Shown: piece by piece, positions 47,260 through 58,068 of the stretch
Layout of the letters: the number at the start of each line of letters is the position of its first letter
Numbering within the stretch: position 1 is the stretch's first letter
Made by a program: the position numbers and the translations under genes
Assembly (NCBI RefSeq): GCF_025370935.1
Contig: NC_133474.1
Location: 17,250,009 to 17,314,008, forward strand
From: Choristoneura fumiferana
Lineage: Eukaryota > Arthropoda > Insecta > Lepidoptera > Tortricidae
Length of the DNA: 64,000 nucleotides
Direction of reading: 5' to 3'
Notes under the pieces: generated by a model
Told to the model about the DNA's origin: nothing
The model's database searches: none
The model's input: only the letters and a program-made list of their open reading frames with translations

Positions 47260-48055
47260 TAAAGATCAATGGCGTTACGACGATAATTATTGTGTAGTGT
47301 TCTTGGGTAGTCTTAATCGGAAATACAAAAAGTACGTTCGTAAATTCTTGTTTATCTTAATCTTAATAATTATCTTTAGTTTAATACTTAAGTCAAGGGC
47401 TACGCTAAAATAGAAAGTATATGGCAGTCTGCTTTTAATAGTTTGCGGCAAATTCAAAGTCCTAAACAATTAATCACTTTCACGAGTAGGTACGAAACAC
47501 GTAAAATGTTAAATTTTCATCATATTCTCTATTTAGATAGTCTCAATTAAAAAGATCATAGTAAAACTTTAATTAAGTAATTCTTAATTCTTTCTTACCA
47601 CCGTCGCAAACATTAAGCAGACTCTTTTGTAGCCTTGGAGGTTTTGGCAACTACTGCTTGTTAATTTGAAAAAATATCTAATCAGCGTAGTGAAGCGGAG
47701 TACTTTTGCGAATTTTAACGAGATCACTTAATGAGCTTGACTGAGATAAGTATCTTCGGGAGGAATTACTAGTCGCAGTGGTTAACATTAAAACTGTAAT
47801 ATAAAAGCTCTCGTGAGATGATTTTTAAAATGTAATTATATATTATATGTGCAGGTCAAATCTTACAAGTTAAATTTGACCCAATTTTAGTAGTCAGATT
47901 GTCTTGAAATTTGGCATACTTGTGTAAATAGCGTGACAATACAATAATCTAATAAATGTTATTATTTTTCGAAAGAACAACTGCATTATTTACATCACTG
48001 GACATTTGGCACTTGTACCTCAAGAGACAAGGAATCTGTTAATCTATCTGTGATA
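47260..48055. other. No gene seen
   Basis: AT-rich, nothing recognised. Confidence 0.4.
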
Positions 48056-48059
48056 CACG

Positions 48060-48345
48060 GTGAAAACCGGGAGTAATCATCATACTCGTAATGTCAGAGA
48101 CACACTGAACATCAATCTGAAGCTTGAACAGTTACGTCTGTTGACTCCCACGCTCTCCTGCCCAAATCCAAACCACCAAAGCTTCCAACTGGCACTGCAT
48201 AATCGCTTCCAGTGCCTAACTGAATCCAAAACAATGGACGAGATTAACAAAGAGTTGGTGAAAACTGTTATTAAATCTACGCCCAAAAAGACCTCAAAAG
48301 CTCGCCAATACAACCATTAAGTTAATGGAAGAATGAGATGATGTT
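48060..48345 (+). pseudogene. RTE-like LINE fragment (endonuclease-RT linker)
   Basis: An 86-codon frame contains FQLALHNRFQCL followed by MDEINKEL and KTVIKSTPKKT. This is the pattern of the linker between endonuclease and RT in RTE-type LINEs (…F.…L.NRF..L…, then a tryptophan/aspartate-poor helix and a K-T-rich turn). After the stop, a remnant reading LMEE follows. Both neighbouring domains are missing, so it is an isolated internal piece. Flanks show no tail or target duplication, so it may have been left behind by deletion. Other LINE clades have similar linkers; the clade is uncertain. Confidence 0.45.
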
Positions 48346-48349
48346 GCAA

Positions 48350-50930
48350 AAAAAAACAAGATGTAAATCTTTATTCAAATACTGCACCGAATCTTTAATT
48401 AGCACTTCACTTCTCAAAATAACAAAAGTTTCGAACGAACCAAATGTCCAACAAAATCAAATTAACTGGCAAAGCACAAACGGTTTGAGACGACGATAAA
48501 AGACACGTCTTTAATGAGACCCGGATCCCTCGGAACACTTTAATAATTTATCCCGTGTAAAGTTTGCTACTCACGTGGGTGTCCAGAAAGTATGAGATAA
48601 TGCAGTGTTAGCAAAGTCTCATTTTCCAGCTAGATATAAAATTTAGACAGTTTAATAGCCATTTTCAGATGAAGATTCTTTTCAAAATTGAATATTTGTA
48701 GTTCTCAAAAGTTTTGAACATTTTTCTTTTTGTGTTCTTGTGTCGTAAGCGCTAGTTAAACTAACGAATATATGTAGAAAAATCAAAAATCTCTAGAAGT
48801 AAGTAAATAATTCACACAGATAAAAAAAGACTCTTGCTAAAATAAATAAAAATTTTATCGTGACTGAAACAAACTTGCCTTGAAATTTTCTGTACAACAT
48901 TTCTACGGGAATTCCAAATTATTTCTTCAATGAGACCTTAATATTTAAGAATTTACAAACGAAGCTAGATAAGAACCTGGCACTGACGGCGACATAGATA
49001 TCACCAAAAAGATTGACGTAAAACGAACTCGGTCCCAGGTTTTTTTGTTGGCAAACTTTTGTGTCCCTATCTGCATACAATTTCATTCAGGCTATTTCTT
49101 AATAATTGAATCACGATAAAAGTATTGCGTCTGACGCTTGATGGGCAGATTGTAATTACATAAAGGAAAATAACGATCTGCAATTAAGTTTTCTTTTAAT
49201 TCCGAGCTCTTGGAGAAATGTTTTTAATAAGTATACGGAATTTGGAATTAAGTTCGCGAGTTTTTGTCGAGAAACTTGACGTTAATAATAAACTTGCTTT
49301 ACGTACTTGCTTTTGCTAGTGAACATGGTTTGTTTTTATGATAAAAAGACATAATGCTTCTGCTGCTTGCTTTTGAGATACAAATAAATAAATAAATAAA
49401 TAACAAATATCCAAATAAACCGAATTCTTTACTAAATTTTTCCATTATTTTAAGAATTGTTGACAAAATCCAGAAAATATTTTATCCCCAAAGATAAACC
49501 AGACATTCAAATAAAGTCACTTCCACGTCTAATAATATTAGTTTATAACTCATTTTAGTTTATAAGCACTTTTAGTTTTACGAGCGGAGATAACAAGACG
49601 GCACTTAAAGTAAATACTTGTAGTGAATGGATGGTGCTCTCGAAAGATAACCAAGTGTTATGGGAAGGTCAGAGTTCCAGCAATTTGTTTGTACTGATCC
49701 GGCCGGGTGAAGGGATGAGCTGGGCGGTGGCCGTGAATTGTGTTTTAACTTCTGAAACGACAAAATGTAAGCGATAGCGACTTTTAGTACCGATGGGTAA
49801 CTGCCGTTACAGTGGCAAATAAATCACAGTGAAAAATAATGGTGGCTTTGGCATGGTGGTCGCTTTCATAACGATATACGTTTTGGTAGACGCTAAAAAA
49901 GACGTTAAAAAAGTCACATTTTGCGAATCAATTCCATCAGTAGGTATACGGTTTATGTACTCAAAGTGATATTAAGGAAAATAACATAGAATCAGAATCA
50001 TAGTTCATCAGAATCAATTTATCGCCACTAGGTACTTACTTTGAAAAAATACACAATAACACGGTGATACTTTTAGACGACTGATCAATGTGATTTTTTC
50101 ATCCTAACGTTATTTTTCACCCATCTGTAGTTTTTGAAATGTTAACTTTTTATTTTTCTGTGAGCATTTAGGTAATGTTGCACTCAGCTTCTCACTTTCA
50201 AGGGATCTTTACCCAACTACCTTCTTAGTTATCTATTATTATATTTATTTTAAGTATTTTAAATTCTACAGTTCTTTTACAAAACAAAACTTTTGCCTGG
50301 CAAAGGCAAATGTCCATATCGGCCATTTTCACGATTTGGTGGTCTCAGCCATACCGTAGTAATTTTCTTTTCTCGTTTATAAATAAAGATAACCTAATGT
50401 CATGTTAACAAGAGCTTGACAAGCTTGACCTATATTTCGCCAAAAACATATTTCATCATTGCCTTTGGAAGTGAGACTTCAATATGACAGTATTAGGAAC
50501 AGGTCAAAGACACGTTCTAACTTTAATATTTTTAATTAAGTTAGCTTTTATGAACACAAGTATTTTTACTGTTTGGTTTGTTTTTGAAATCCTTTATGCA
50601 ATCAAGTGTTTAAACTAGCAAAGTTCGCCAGCTGGCTCTTACTTAAAGCTTTGCCGAAAGTATGAAAAACGGAAAGCTTTATTAAACTGAGATTTACATA
50701 CATAAAGAACTAAAATTCTAAATCAAATTCTCCCAAATCTTTGAGATGTGCATATAGTTATTACATATATAAAATAAAGTACCGACATCTCAACGTTACA
50801 TTCTCTCTTAAATAGAGTTCTCTAAATAGAGACATGATATTTGGCACGGGTGTTGTGGCATGAGATCCGTAGGTACCTACGAGCCATGAGAATAATCCCT
50901 ATAGGTTCACTGTTGGATCGCATAAAATTA
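48350..50930. other. Unique-looking DNA, no gene seen
   Basis: No motif, splice pair or long frame. The only simple repeat is at 49382. Confidence 0.4.
49382..49402. repeat. (AAAT)n microsatellite
   Basis: Five AAAT units, directly visible. Confidence 0.95.
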
Positions 50931-50934
50931 ATTG

Positions 50935-51006
50935 TCATAATGTCATATTGTTACGCATAATTTACTAGCCGAAATATCGATGTACCTAATCATCTTTAGG
51001 CATAAA
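50935..51006. repeat. Degenerate-word repeat, left part
   Basis: Words such as GTCATAATG, CATATTGTTACGCATAA and TTTACTAGCCGAAA resemble those right of the LTR element (54748-55270). The LTR element seems to have inserted between the two parts, duplicating TAAA (51003-51006). Confidence 0.5.
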
Positions 51007-51181
51007 TGTAGGATGTGAAGGATGTCTATAGAAGTAACAAAATAAAAAAAACTCTTGTCATTAGAATGTCAAGTAATACGATAGGAATACGGTTTCGAAT
51101 TGTAATTTTGAATATTATGTTTTATAATTAATTAAAAAAAAAACAGTTAGTGCTGGGGTTTATTTTTTTTAAAAGTCTACA
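51007..51181 (+). repeat. 5' LTR
   Basis: Starts TGTAGGATGTGAAGGATG and ends AAAGTCTACA. It matches the 3' LTR at the same length with only scattered differences, so the insertion is of moderate age. Confidence 0.9.
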
Positions 51182-51183
51182 TT

Positions 51184-51201
51184 TGGAGTCTCGTCCGGGA
51201 T
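51184..51201 (+). promoter_or_regulatory. Primer-binding site, tRNA-Pro type
   Basis: TGGAGTCTCGTCCGGGAT lies two bases after the LTR. It differs at two of 18 positions from the complement of the tRNA-Pro 3' end (TGGGGGCTCGTCCGGGAT). Confidence 0.7.
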
Positions 51202-51342
51202 GAATTTTAATTAACATGAAGGGTTGGCGTTACGAAAAAAGAAGAATAAAACTGTTTCTACAAAACGTGTTAGGAAGAAAAATGGCGGTGTGCAAGAGCG
51301 ATTATATAAAACTAAAATGATGAATTAAGTTGATAAAGGCGA

Positions 51343-51394
51343 CAAAGGTGTTGAAGGTGTTGGAGGTGTTGAAGGTGTTAAAGGTGTTGGAGGT
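51343..51394 (+). repeat. GGTGTTGAA 9-bp tandem repeat, block 1
   Basis: About five units GGTGTT(GAA/GGA/AAA). In one frame they read Gly-Val-X triplets, in another a K/E-V-L heptad-like string. No stop occurs within the run in either. Confidence 0.8.
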
Positions 51395-51702
51395 TGGTAT
51401 GGCGTGTAAATAGCCAATTTTTATGGGTGGCGGAAGACCGAGAGCGCGCTATGCCAAATGGAATTTCCAACAGAGCAGAAGCACTCACCTGGTTAGGGCT
51501 CCGGCCGATGATGTGATGCGGGGGTCTTGTGATGCGGAGTCGAAGGAAATCTTCTTATTTGGCGATGCGGTTTATAACGAATATAACACGGGAGCGGATG
51601 AAAAACTTATGTCAACGACAAGACTTGTGCCAGACTGACAAGTCCTGTGCCAGAGAGCACCCCTGCACTGTGTATGGCCTAAAAAGGTTTTAGTGCGCGA
51701 AC

Positions 51703-51782
51703 AGAGGTGTTGAAGGTGTTGAAGGTGTTGGAGGTGTTGAAGGTGTTAAATGAGATCAAGGTGTTAAAGGTGTGCAAGGTGT
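51703..51782 (+). repeat. GGTGTTGAA 9-bp tandem repeat, block 2
   Basis: Same unit as block 1, about seven units with an interruption (ATGAGATCAA). The two blocks bracket a 310-bp segment of higher GC. Confidence 0.8.
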
Positions 51783-51814
51783 TTTAAATACAAATATTAT
51801 AAAAGACGAGAAAC

Positions 51815-51976
51815 ATGTCGGAGAAAGATGGTTTAACAGTAATGGTGGAGTTGGCAAAGGAGCTATACCAAGTCGGAGAAACAGTTGTCAAAATATTGAT
51901 AGCTTGCAGATCCTTAGTCGGAGCAGCCGCTCTCTGGTTAAAATCTGAGAAAACTTTTAAAATCCACGATGGTTAA
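51815..51976 (+). CDS. Short gag-like frame
   Basis: A 53-codon frame from the ATG at 51815 ends in TAA. It reads as an amphipathic helix (VELAKELYQVGETVVKIL) followed by LVGAAALWLKSEKTF, which resembles the 'L.G.A..W' segment of retroelement capsid (Gag) proteins, where a small-residue/tryptophan helix sits in the same place. Position fits: downstream of LTR, primer-binding site and a leader. A full Gag would be several times longer; the nested LINE begins within about 20 bp of the stop, so this may be only the front part of Gag. Relation to Gag is inference from a short motif. Confidence 0.4.
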   Translation: MSEKDGLTVMVELAKELYQVGETVVKILIACRSLVGAAALWLKSEKTFKIHDG

Positions 51977-51984
51977 AGAAGGCG

Positions 51985-54418
51985 CTAGTGTAGGACAAAC
52001 ATCGCGCAAAAAGTAAACAATTTAAAAGTAAATACTAAAAATCCAAACGAAAATTTCAAGATATTGTTAAATACTGTATGCGAGGAATACTATAAAACGT
52101 GTAGTAAAAAACGTATTAAAATAGGAAACAAACTATCATTCAATGAATGGGCTACACCCGGAATACGTAGGAGTAGGGACGTCTTATATAATCTTTATGA
52201 TAAGAAATCGTGTACCACTGATGAACGTTTCCACCAGTATGTCAGGGATTATTCAAAATTATTCAAAATTATATGTAATAAAGCAAAAGCAGCCCATGTA
52301 ACTAATAAAATTAAGTCCTCTGATGATAAATTAAACAGTTTGGAAAAATTATAAATACTGAAACCGGTCGACGTAAGAACGCGGAGTCCTCTATATCATT
52401 AAAGATTAACAACGTATTAGAAACGGACGCGGTTAAAGTAGCTAACGAGTTTAATACCTACTTCTCTAAATCCCCATCGAAACGACAACAAAAATGTCTC
52501 GCGTCTTCCTCAAAGTTAGCTGAATCGCTCTTAAAACAAAATGTATCTATTCCAAACTTAAGTAATTTTAAATTCACGCATGTCTCTCCCTGTGACATCA
52601 TTAAGACTTTTAGATTATTGAAAGTAAAAAAAACGGAAGACTTGTGGGGGCGTCTCAGTTAAGGTTCTACATTCCATTTTAATAGATGTCGTTGCTCCAA
52701 CTTTAGCATTTATATTTATAGCTGTATAGATGAAGGCGTATTTCAGATTTGATGAAATATAGTAAAGTAGTTCCTATTTTTAAATCAGGTGATAAAGATA
52801 ATCCCTCTGATTATCGTCCTGTGTCCATCCTATCAGCGTTTAGCAAAATATTCGAAAAATAATGCTGACGCAATGATCTCGCATTTTAATACCCATAAAA
52901 TCATGCATCCACAGCAGTTCGGATTCACAAAAGGCAGGTCTACTACAGACGCGGGTCATAGTTTAGTTAAATTCATATTGCAAGCTTGGGAGGAATCACA
53001 TGACGCTATAGGTGTATTCTGCGACCTTTCGAAAGCTTTTGATTGTGTGGATCATGATACTCTTAATTTGTAAGTTAAATTTTTTATGGCATTCGTGGCC
53101 TCGCTTTAGACTCATTAAATCTTACCTCACACAAAGAAAGCAAAAGGTAAGCGATTAACGGAACGGTATCGGAGGGATCTGTGGTCGAAATGGGAGTGCC
53201 TCAAGGATCCATTCTTGCCCCATTCCTGTATCTTATTTATGTAAATGACCTGACTTATATGGTAAGCCAAAAGTCGGGTATAGTTATGTTTGCTGACGAC
53301 ACGTCTTTACTGTTTCAAGGTTAGTAGAAAAGATACCGACTTCATTGAGCCCAATGAAACCCTGTCCGTGATATCCGCATGGTTTGCCTGCCAATAATTT
53401 GTTACTAAATCCTAAGAAAACTAAATGTATTAAATTCTCGTTTGATAAATTCATCTAGCTCGAATTTAGTTTCTAATATAAAGTTATAATGGTCAAACTA
53501 TTGAATTTGTAAAATCAACAGTATTTTTAGGAATAACGCTCGATTTCTAACTACAGTGGGGACTTCACGTCACAGCAATCGCGGGTAGATTGAGCTCTGC
53601 TGCTTTTGCAGTTTGGAAAATACGGCAGCTAACCGATGTGGCGACGGCACGGTTGGTGTATTTTGCTTACTTTAATAGCATTATTTCGTACGGCCTTATT
53701 TTATGGGGATCTGCTGCAGACATTGAGTCAATTTTATCTTTACAAAAGAGAGCAATTAGAGCAATTTATAATTGAAGACGCGTGAATCTTTAAGATCTTT
53801 TTTTTTAGGAAACAGATATCCTAACCCTGCCGTCGCTTTATGTTTTTGAAATAATCATGTATGTTAGGAAGAACATATGTGATTTTCCCACTAACGTCGA
53901 TAAGCCAAAGGCTACTAGAAACACACAGGGAAGCTTAAAGTTCCATCTTACAGACTTCAACTGGCTAAAACCAAAAAGTCTTTTCTGGGAAATTGCATAC
54001 GTTTTTATAATAAAATTCCAAAAAAATATTATAAATGAAACGGATACAAAATTCAGATCTATTGTCAAGAAGACATTAATATCAAAGGCGTATTATAAAG
54101 TTAATGATTATATCATGGACAGGGATATTTGGAAATAATTCCGATCCGCATTAGCGATCCCTTCAAATAGCGAACCTACTGTGTTAAAAATAAAGTTGTG
54201 TTAAATACTTGTGATGTATACATATCATTTAATAATATTGTAAATCTGTTTTAAAAAAAAATATATATATATATACCTCGTTGAGTTTCTTGCCGGATTC
54301 TTCTCAGCAGAGGTTTTTCCGAACCGGTGGTAGATTTTTTTTTGACATTCATAAGTGCTTGTTATAGCCTAAATTGAATAAAGATATTTTGACTTTGACT
54401 TTGACTTTGACTTTGATT
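51985..54418 (+). pseudogene. 5'-truncated LINE, CR1/Jockey-type RT, nested in LTR element
   Basis: Begins in the linker (VNNLK...; 52000-52353 reads ...CEEYYKTCSKK... and NEWATPGIRRSRDVLY) and goes on into a reverse transcriptase broken by many frameshifts. The blocks are YRPVSILSAFSKIFEK (52800-52860), QFGFTKGRSTTDA and FCDLSKAFDCVDH (52915-53060; first catalytic Asp), GVPQGSILAPFLYLIYVNDL (53190-53250) and the active-site FADD (53289-53300). Then come YFNSIISYGLILWG (53670-53710) and a C-terminal AYYKVNDYI (54090-54115). The 3' UTR has an (AT)n tract and ends with (TTTGAC)n at 54388-54418. The motifs point to the CR1/Daphne/Jockey side of LINEs, not RTE. The endonuclease is missing. It is non-functional. 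Confidence 0.85.
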
Positions 54419-54572
54419 GTTATTTTTTTGCTATGTGTTGTTGTTTTATAAAAATAGAATAAAGTTTTATTAATTTCTCTATAAAAATTAATTTGGTAAT
54501 TCTTACTTGCAAATGTGTGCGGATTGACCATTTATAAGTTGTATGAGGCCATACAACAGCAGGATGGCCGAA

Positions 54573-54747
54573 TGTAGGATGTGAAGGATGCCTATGGAAG
54601 TAACAAAATAAAAAAAAACTCTTGTCATTAGAACGTCAAGTAGTACGATAGGAATACGCTTTTGAATTGTAATTTTGAATATTATGTTTTATAATTAATT
54701 AAAAGAAATTCAGTTAGTACTGGGGGTTTATTTTTTTAAAGTCTACA
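54573..54747 (+). repeat. 3' LTR
   Basis: Same 175-bp sequence as 51007-51181, TG...CA ends, followed by TAAA. No obvious polypurine tract precedes it, only 'AGGATGGCCGAA'. Confidence 0.9.
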
Positions 54748-55270
54748 TAAATTATTACGCTTGAAATTTAAAAGCATAAACTTTGAGAGCATAATCGTCA
54801 CAAAGACTAACATCAAACAGCATAAATACAAAAAGATATAATAATTAATTCGCATTCTTAAAAAATCATAAATGTGTTTTAGTCCTAAAATTGTAATGTA
54901 CAAATGCCATACAGCAATAAAAATACTATAGCAAAAGACATAATAATGTTTACGAACAAAAGCGAGGTCGACGGAGGTGCCTCGCGGACCTCCTATTCTG
55001 CGTAGTTTAGGCGCTTCGCGGCTGGACAACATACAAACCTAACCTAACTAATTGAACTGAAATTTGGTTTCTGAAAAATATGACAAATAATTATTAGCCA
55101 AAATAATAATATTATGTATAATATACTTTAGTCAAATATATATTAGTCCAACTAAAATTATTCTAAAACCATAATATGCCAAACAAACTAGTGGCCAAAC
55201 TACGCCCTACTATGCGACCGTACTATTATGCGAAATCAATTATGCCAGATTTAAATAGATTGAAAAATGC
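54748..55270. mobile_element. Degenerate-word repeat with GC core, right part
   Basis: A+T-rich words of the type ATTATGCCAAAC, TTAGTCCAAC, TTATGCGAAATC and AGCCAAAATAA repeat at 10-14 bp intervals on both sides of a GC core (54960-55025: GAGGTCGACGGAGGTGCCTC, GGCGCTTCGCGGCTGG) that ends in AACCTAACCTAAC. The plan (word arms plus GC core plus CCTAA units) is that of the foldback at 5859-6736, with a different word. Confidence 0.55.
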
Positions 55271-56005
55271 GGTTGAAAAGGATCCCATACCTATATTATT
55301 ATGTCATTCCCAACATTCAGACTATCTATATACCATATTTTATCTAAACATTCTCAAAATTTTAGCTTGAAAAGAACACAAAAACACACACAAATTACTC
55401 AAAGACTTTTGCAGTGGCAAAGCACGATAGTGTCTAGAATTTGGGGCACGGACCCGCTACCGCCCCTCGCCGGTGCCTGCCCACGCATTAAGCCTCTCGA
55501 AGCCTGAAATTAAATCGGCCGTGTGATTTACATTTTAATATGGTAAGGGACTCACCTGTCGTAAAATCAAATTTATGGTATTGACTGAATAGCATTAGCC
55601 GTTCATTTGCTCGTAAACTCCTCCGCGACTCCTTCTACCATCTTTATGGTGATGAAATTAGCTGATCAATTTTGTTCAGAGCTCCTAATGCGATTAGCCG
55701 TTGATGCTTTTTGGAGAAAATGGGAATGCTGTGTACCTTTTCCGAAAGGCATTTTAATCTTACGACTGAAAATTGGGGTTCTGTTTAAAGAGCTCGAATA
55801 ATTGGATGTTGGCTTGATAAATAGCGTAGGCCCAAGCTTCAGCGTTATTGTCCATATCACGTGAGTAAATAAGACTAGAGAGAGAAAGTTTTGGTTCCTG
55901 GATAATCTGACGTCATGATCATAGTCTCGTACTTTCTTGTCTAAAGGGTAATTTTATTAAAATTGTTGAATGTGATTGTGTTCCACCAGAAGATTATAAT
56001 AATTA
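55271..56005. other. No gene seen
   Basis: A GC-rich patch at 55440-55505 follows AT-rich DNA. No motif. Confidence 0.4.
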
Positions 56006-56009
56006 TCAT

Positions 56010-56342
56010 TGTTTTTTTTTGGAGTCTTTTTGTATTTTTTATTTCAATTCCAATTTGTTACTTTTACGGTCATCTCGTAAAATCATATCGAAAATACAAT
56101 GTGCGACATGGATGCACAGAAAACCAGAAAAAGAGACCAGCGCTGGAATCGAACCCAGGTCCTCAGCATTCCGTGCTGCGTGCTATAACCCCTACACCAC
56201 CGCTGGACAGGAGTCTAGACACAAATTTCCAATCATAATTTGATTGGATTGCTTAGTAGCGACTTCTCTTGTCTGGTTGAGCGGTTAGTTCCGAAAGAGT
56301 GTTACCCTCTCTCGATAGATGTCGCTAGTGCTGCTGCCTTAA
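56010..56342 (-). mobile_element. Modular SINE-like repeat, fullest copy
   Basis: On the minus strand the order is: 5' module (GGCAGCAGCACTAGCGACAT ... CTACTAAGCAATCC), tRNA-like module with box A TGGTGTAGGGGTTA and box B GGTTCGATTCC (plus strand about 56140-56205), 'GTGCATCCATGTCGCACATT', then the 3' module GAGATGACCGTAAAAGTAAC ... AAAAAGACTCCAAAA. It shows that the pieces at 11487 and 13828 are parts of one composite element. Confidence 0.75.
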
Positions 56343-56600
56343 GTAGCGTAGTAGAAAAAAGCAACCTGGGATACCAGAGGCCGTATTGCCTAAATTTTCT
56401 GACGCTCGCGGTCGCAATCAAAATGACAGTTTTTTGTATGAGAAATCTGTCATTTGATTACGATCGCGAGTGTCATAAACATTAGGCAATACGGCCTCTG
56501 GTGTGCATAGAAGAAATTTGTGTCTAGGACTCCTGTCCAGCGGTGTGTGGTAGCTGAGGACTGGGTTCGATTCCAGAGCTGGTCTCTTTTTCAAGAAGAT
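56343..56600 (+). mobile_element. tRNA-derived SINE copy split by a MITE
   Basis: AAGTAGCGTAGTAGAAAAAA and AGCAACCTGGGAT precede the MITE, GTGCATAGAAGAAATTTGTG and TGGGTTCGATTCCAGAGCTG follow it, matching 13828-13985. It lies head-to-head with the minus-strand copy on its left. The box A part is deleted. Confidence 0.75.
56373..56502. mobile_element. Near-perfect hairpin MITE, 130 bp
   Basis: ACCAGAGGCCGTATTGCCTA at the left is exactly inverted at the right, and pairing continues for about 58 bp per arm (GACGCTCGCGGTCGCAATCA against TGATTACGATCGCGAGTGTC) with a loop of about 15 bases. Comparison with the uninterrupted SINE at 13860 fixes the insertion point within one or two bases. Confidence 0.85.
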
Positions 56601-57355
56601 TATAAGTACAAATAAATAATTTATGTCACCAAAAAAATTTTTGTTCACTTAGGTAGGTACTTTAAAAAATATATTTTTTTTTCTTCATAAAAATATTCTG
56701 TCTACCCAATGCTGAAACACTGATAAAGCTAATCTAAAAACAGGCTTGACATTCAAAAAACCCGAAAAACATTACACTCTTTTTTCAGGCAGTCGTGTAC
56801 CATTATCTCGTTTTACGTCATGACATCGTAATCTAAAGGTCAGAATAGTTAAAAGAAACACAAGTTATATTGGATACCTTGTATATTTTTCTTAATTAAT
56901 AATTTGGCCAGCATCTTGTTATTATTCCAACGAATTGAGGCAAATTGTGTTAGGCACCATTACAACCTAATCCTTACCTAAACTGCCCGCACCGGAGAAT
57001 TAAGCAAAAACAAACGCAAAGGCCCCATCTGTAAGAAATATTATATGCCATTAGGCTGTCCGCACTACGTCAGTAAATAAACTATCTGCTATTATACGAA
57101 TGAGAGTTTAAGTCTGCGCCGAATGTACCGAAACGAGCGTCGTCAGCAAAGGCAAAACACCTACAGAGTAAACACGCTAGAATTATTCATGAAGCTATTT
57201 ATTTGTATTGCTTACTTACCTTGCTTTCACAGGAGCTCCGGTTTTTGCACTTGACTGCTTATTTGCGGCATTAAACTTAGATAAACAGCCGCAACAATGT
57301 ACTCTACGCTGATCAAGATTAATTGAACTAAGTAAACAAACAAGCCATGCAAGTT
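56601..57355. other. No gene seen
   Basis: AT-rich, nothing recognised. Confidence 0.4.
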
Positions 57356-57357
57356 TA

Positions 57358-57500
57358 AGGGGCTGTTTCACTATCCATTGATTAGTGTTAACTGACGGTT
57401 AGGTGTGATGCCGTCTCTATTTGTTTTGTTCGAATAGACGGACACGGCATCATTTTTAACCGTCGGTTAACGCTAATCAATGGATGGTGAAACAGCCCCT
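57358..57500. mobile_element. MITE with ~40-bp inverted ends
   Basis: AGGGGCTGTTTCACTATCCA at the left pairs with TGGATGGTGAAACAGCCCCT at the right; pairing continues into GTTAACTGACGGTTA/TAACCGTCGGTTAAC. AAGTTT occurs just outside both ends and may be the target duplication. The end sequence is common in Lepidoptera. Confidence 0.85.
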
Positions 57501-57834
57501 AAGTTTCAAATTATAATGTCAATTATAATTGTGGTCTTATTGGCGGAGTTTTAGAGCAAATTGCACTTGTTGTTTACAATAATTTTATATCTGAAAATTC
57601 CCCGTTTTGGCACAAGCTTTTTCACTGACAGAAGGTAATTATTTTATATTGTATGTAGGTTAACGTACCAAATCATTAATCTGACCGGTATAGAAGTCGA
57701 TTAGACATAACTAACTACAGACAAACATTGCAAGGTAAACAAAAGCACAGTACAATAAAGATTTTTTTAACAAAAAAGTAAAAACGACTACAAAAAAAAA
57801 TTGGAACCGACTACAAAACCCTTGAAAATATTTT

Positions 57835-58068
57835 CTAGGTACCTACTAGCGCGAAGTCGGTGCCTCACCACGAGCCAGCAGGAATGGAACAATATTCGTC
57901 TACCTCACCTACATCCTATGGGTTTCAATGTGGTTTCAATCCATCCTACTGGATCGTGCTGAGTCACGTTTTTTAATCGGTCCACAATTGTTGAGTAATC
58001 GGTGAACATACATAAATAAAAATTACAAACATTGGAACATAGTACCTCCTCCATTTTTGAAGTCTGTT
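57835..58068 (+). repeat. 'GAAGTCGGTGCCTCA' repeat, copy 2
   Basis: 'GCGAAGTCGGTGCCTCACCA', 'CATCCTACTGGATCGTGCTG', 'AATCGGTCCACAATTG' and the end 'GTACCTCCTCCATTTTTGAA' match parts of 32650-33245 and 28395-28465. Confidence 0.7.

Larger units (their letters stand above)
51007..54747 (+). mobile_element. LTR retrotransposon with nested LINE
   Basis: Two direct 175-bp repeats, each TGTAGGATG...GTCTACA, bound the element; TAAA flanks it on both sides (51003-51006 and 54748-54751). A tRNA-Pro-like primer-binding site follows the left LTR. Between the LTRs, after removing the LINE, only about 1 kb is left, holding GGTGTTGAA repeats and a short gag-like frame. No protease, RT or integrase of its own is present. 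It is therefore a non-autonomous LTR element that needs another element's enzymes. Confidence 0.9.

Noticed and set aside
51343..51782. CRISPR-like array
   Set aside because: Unit is 9 bp with no spacers, inside a eukaryotic retroelement.
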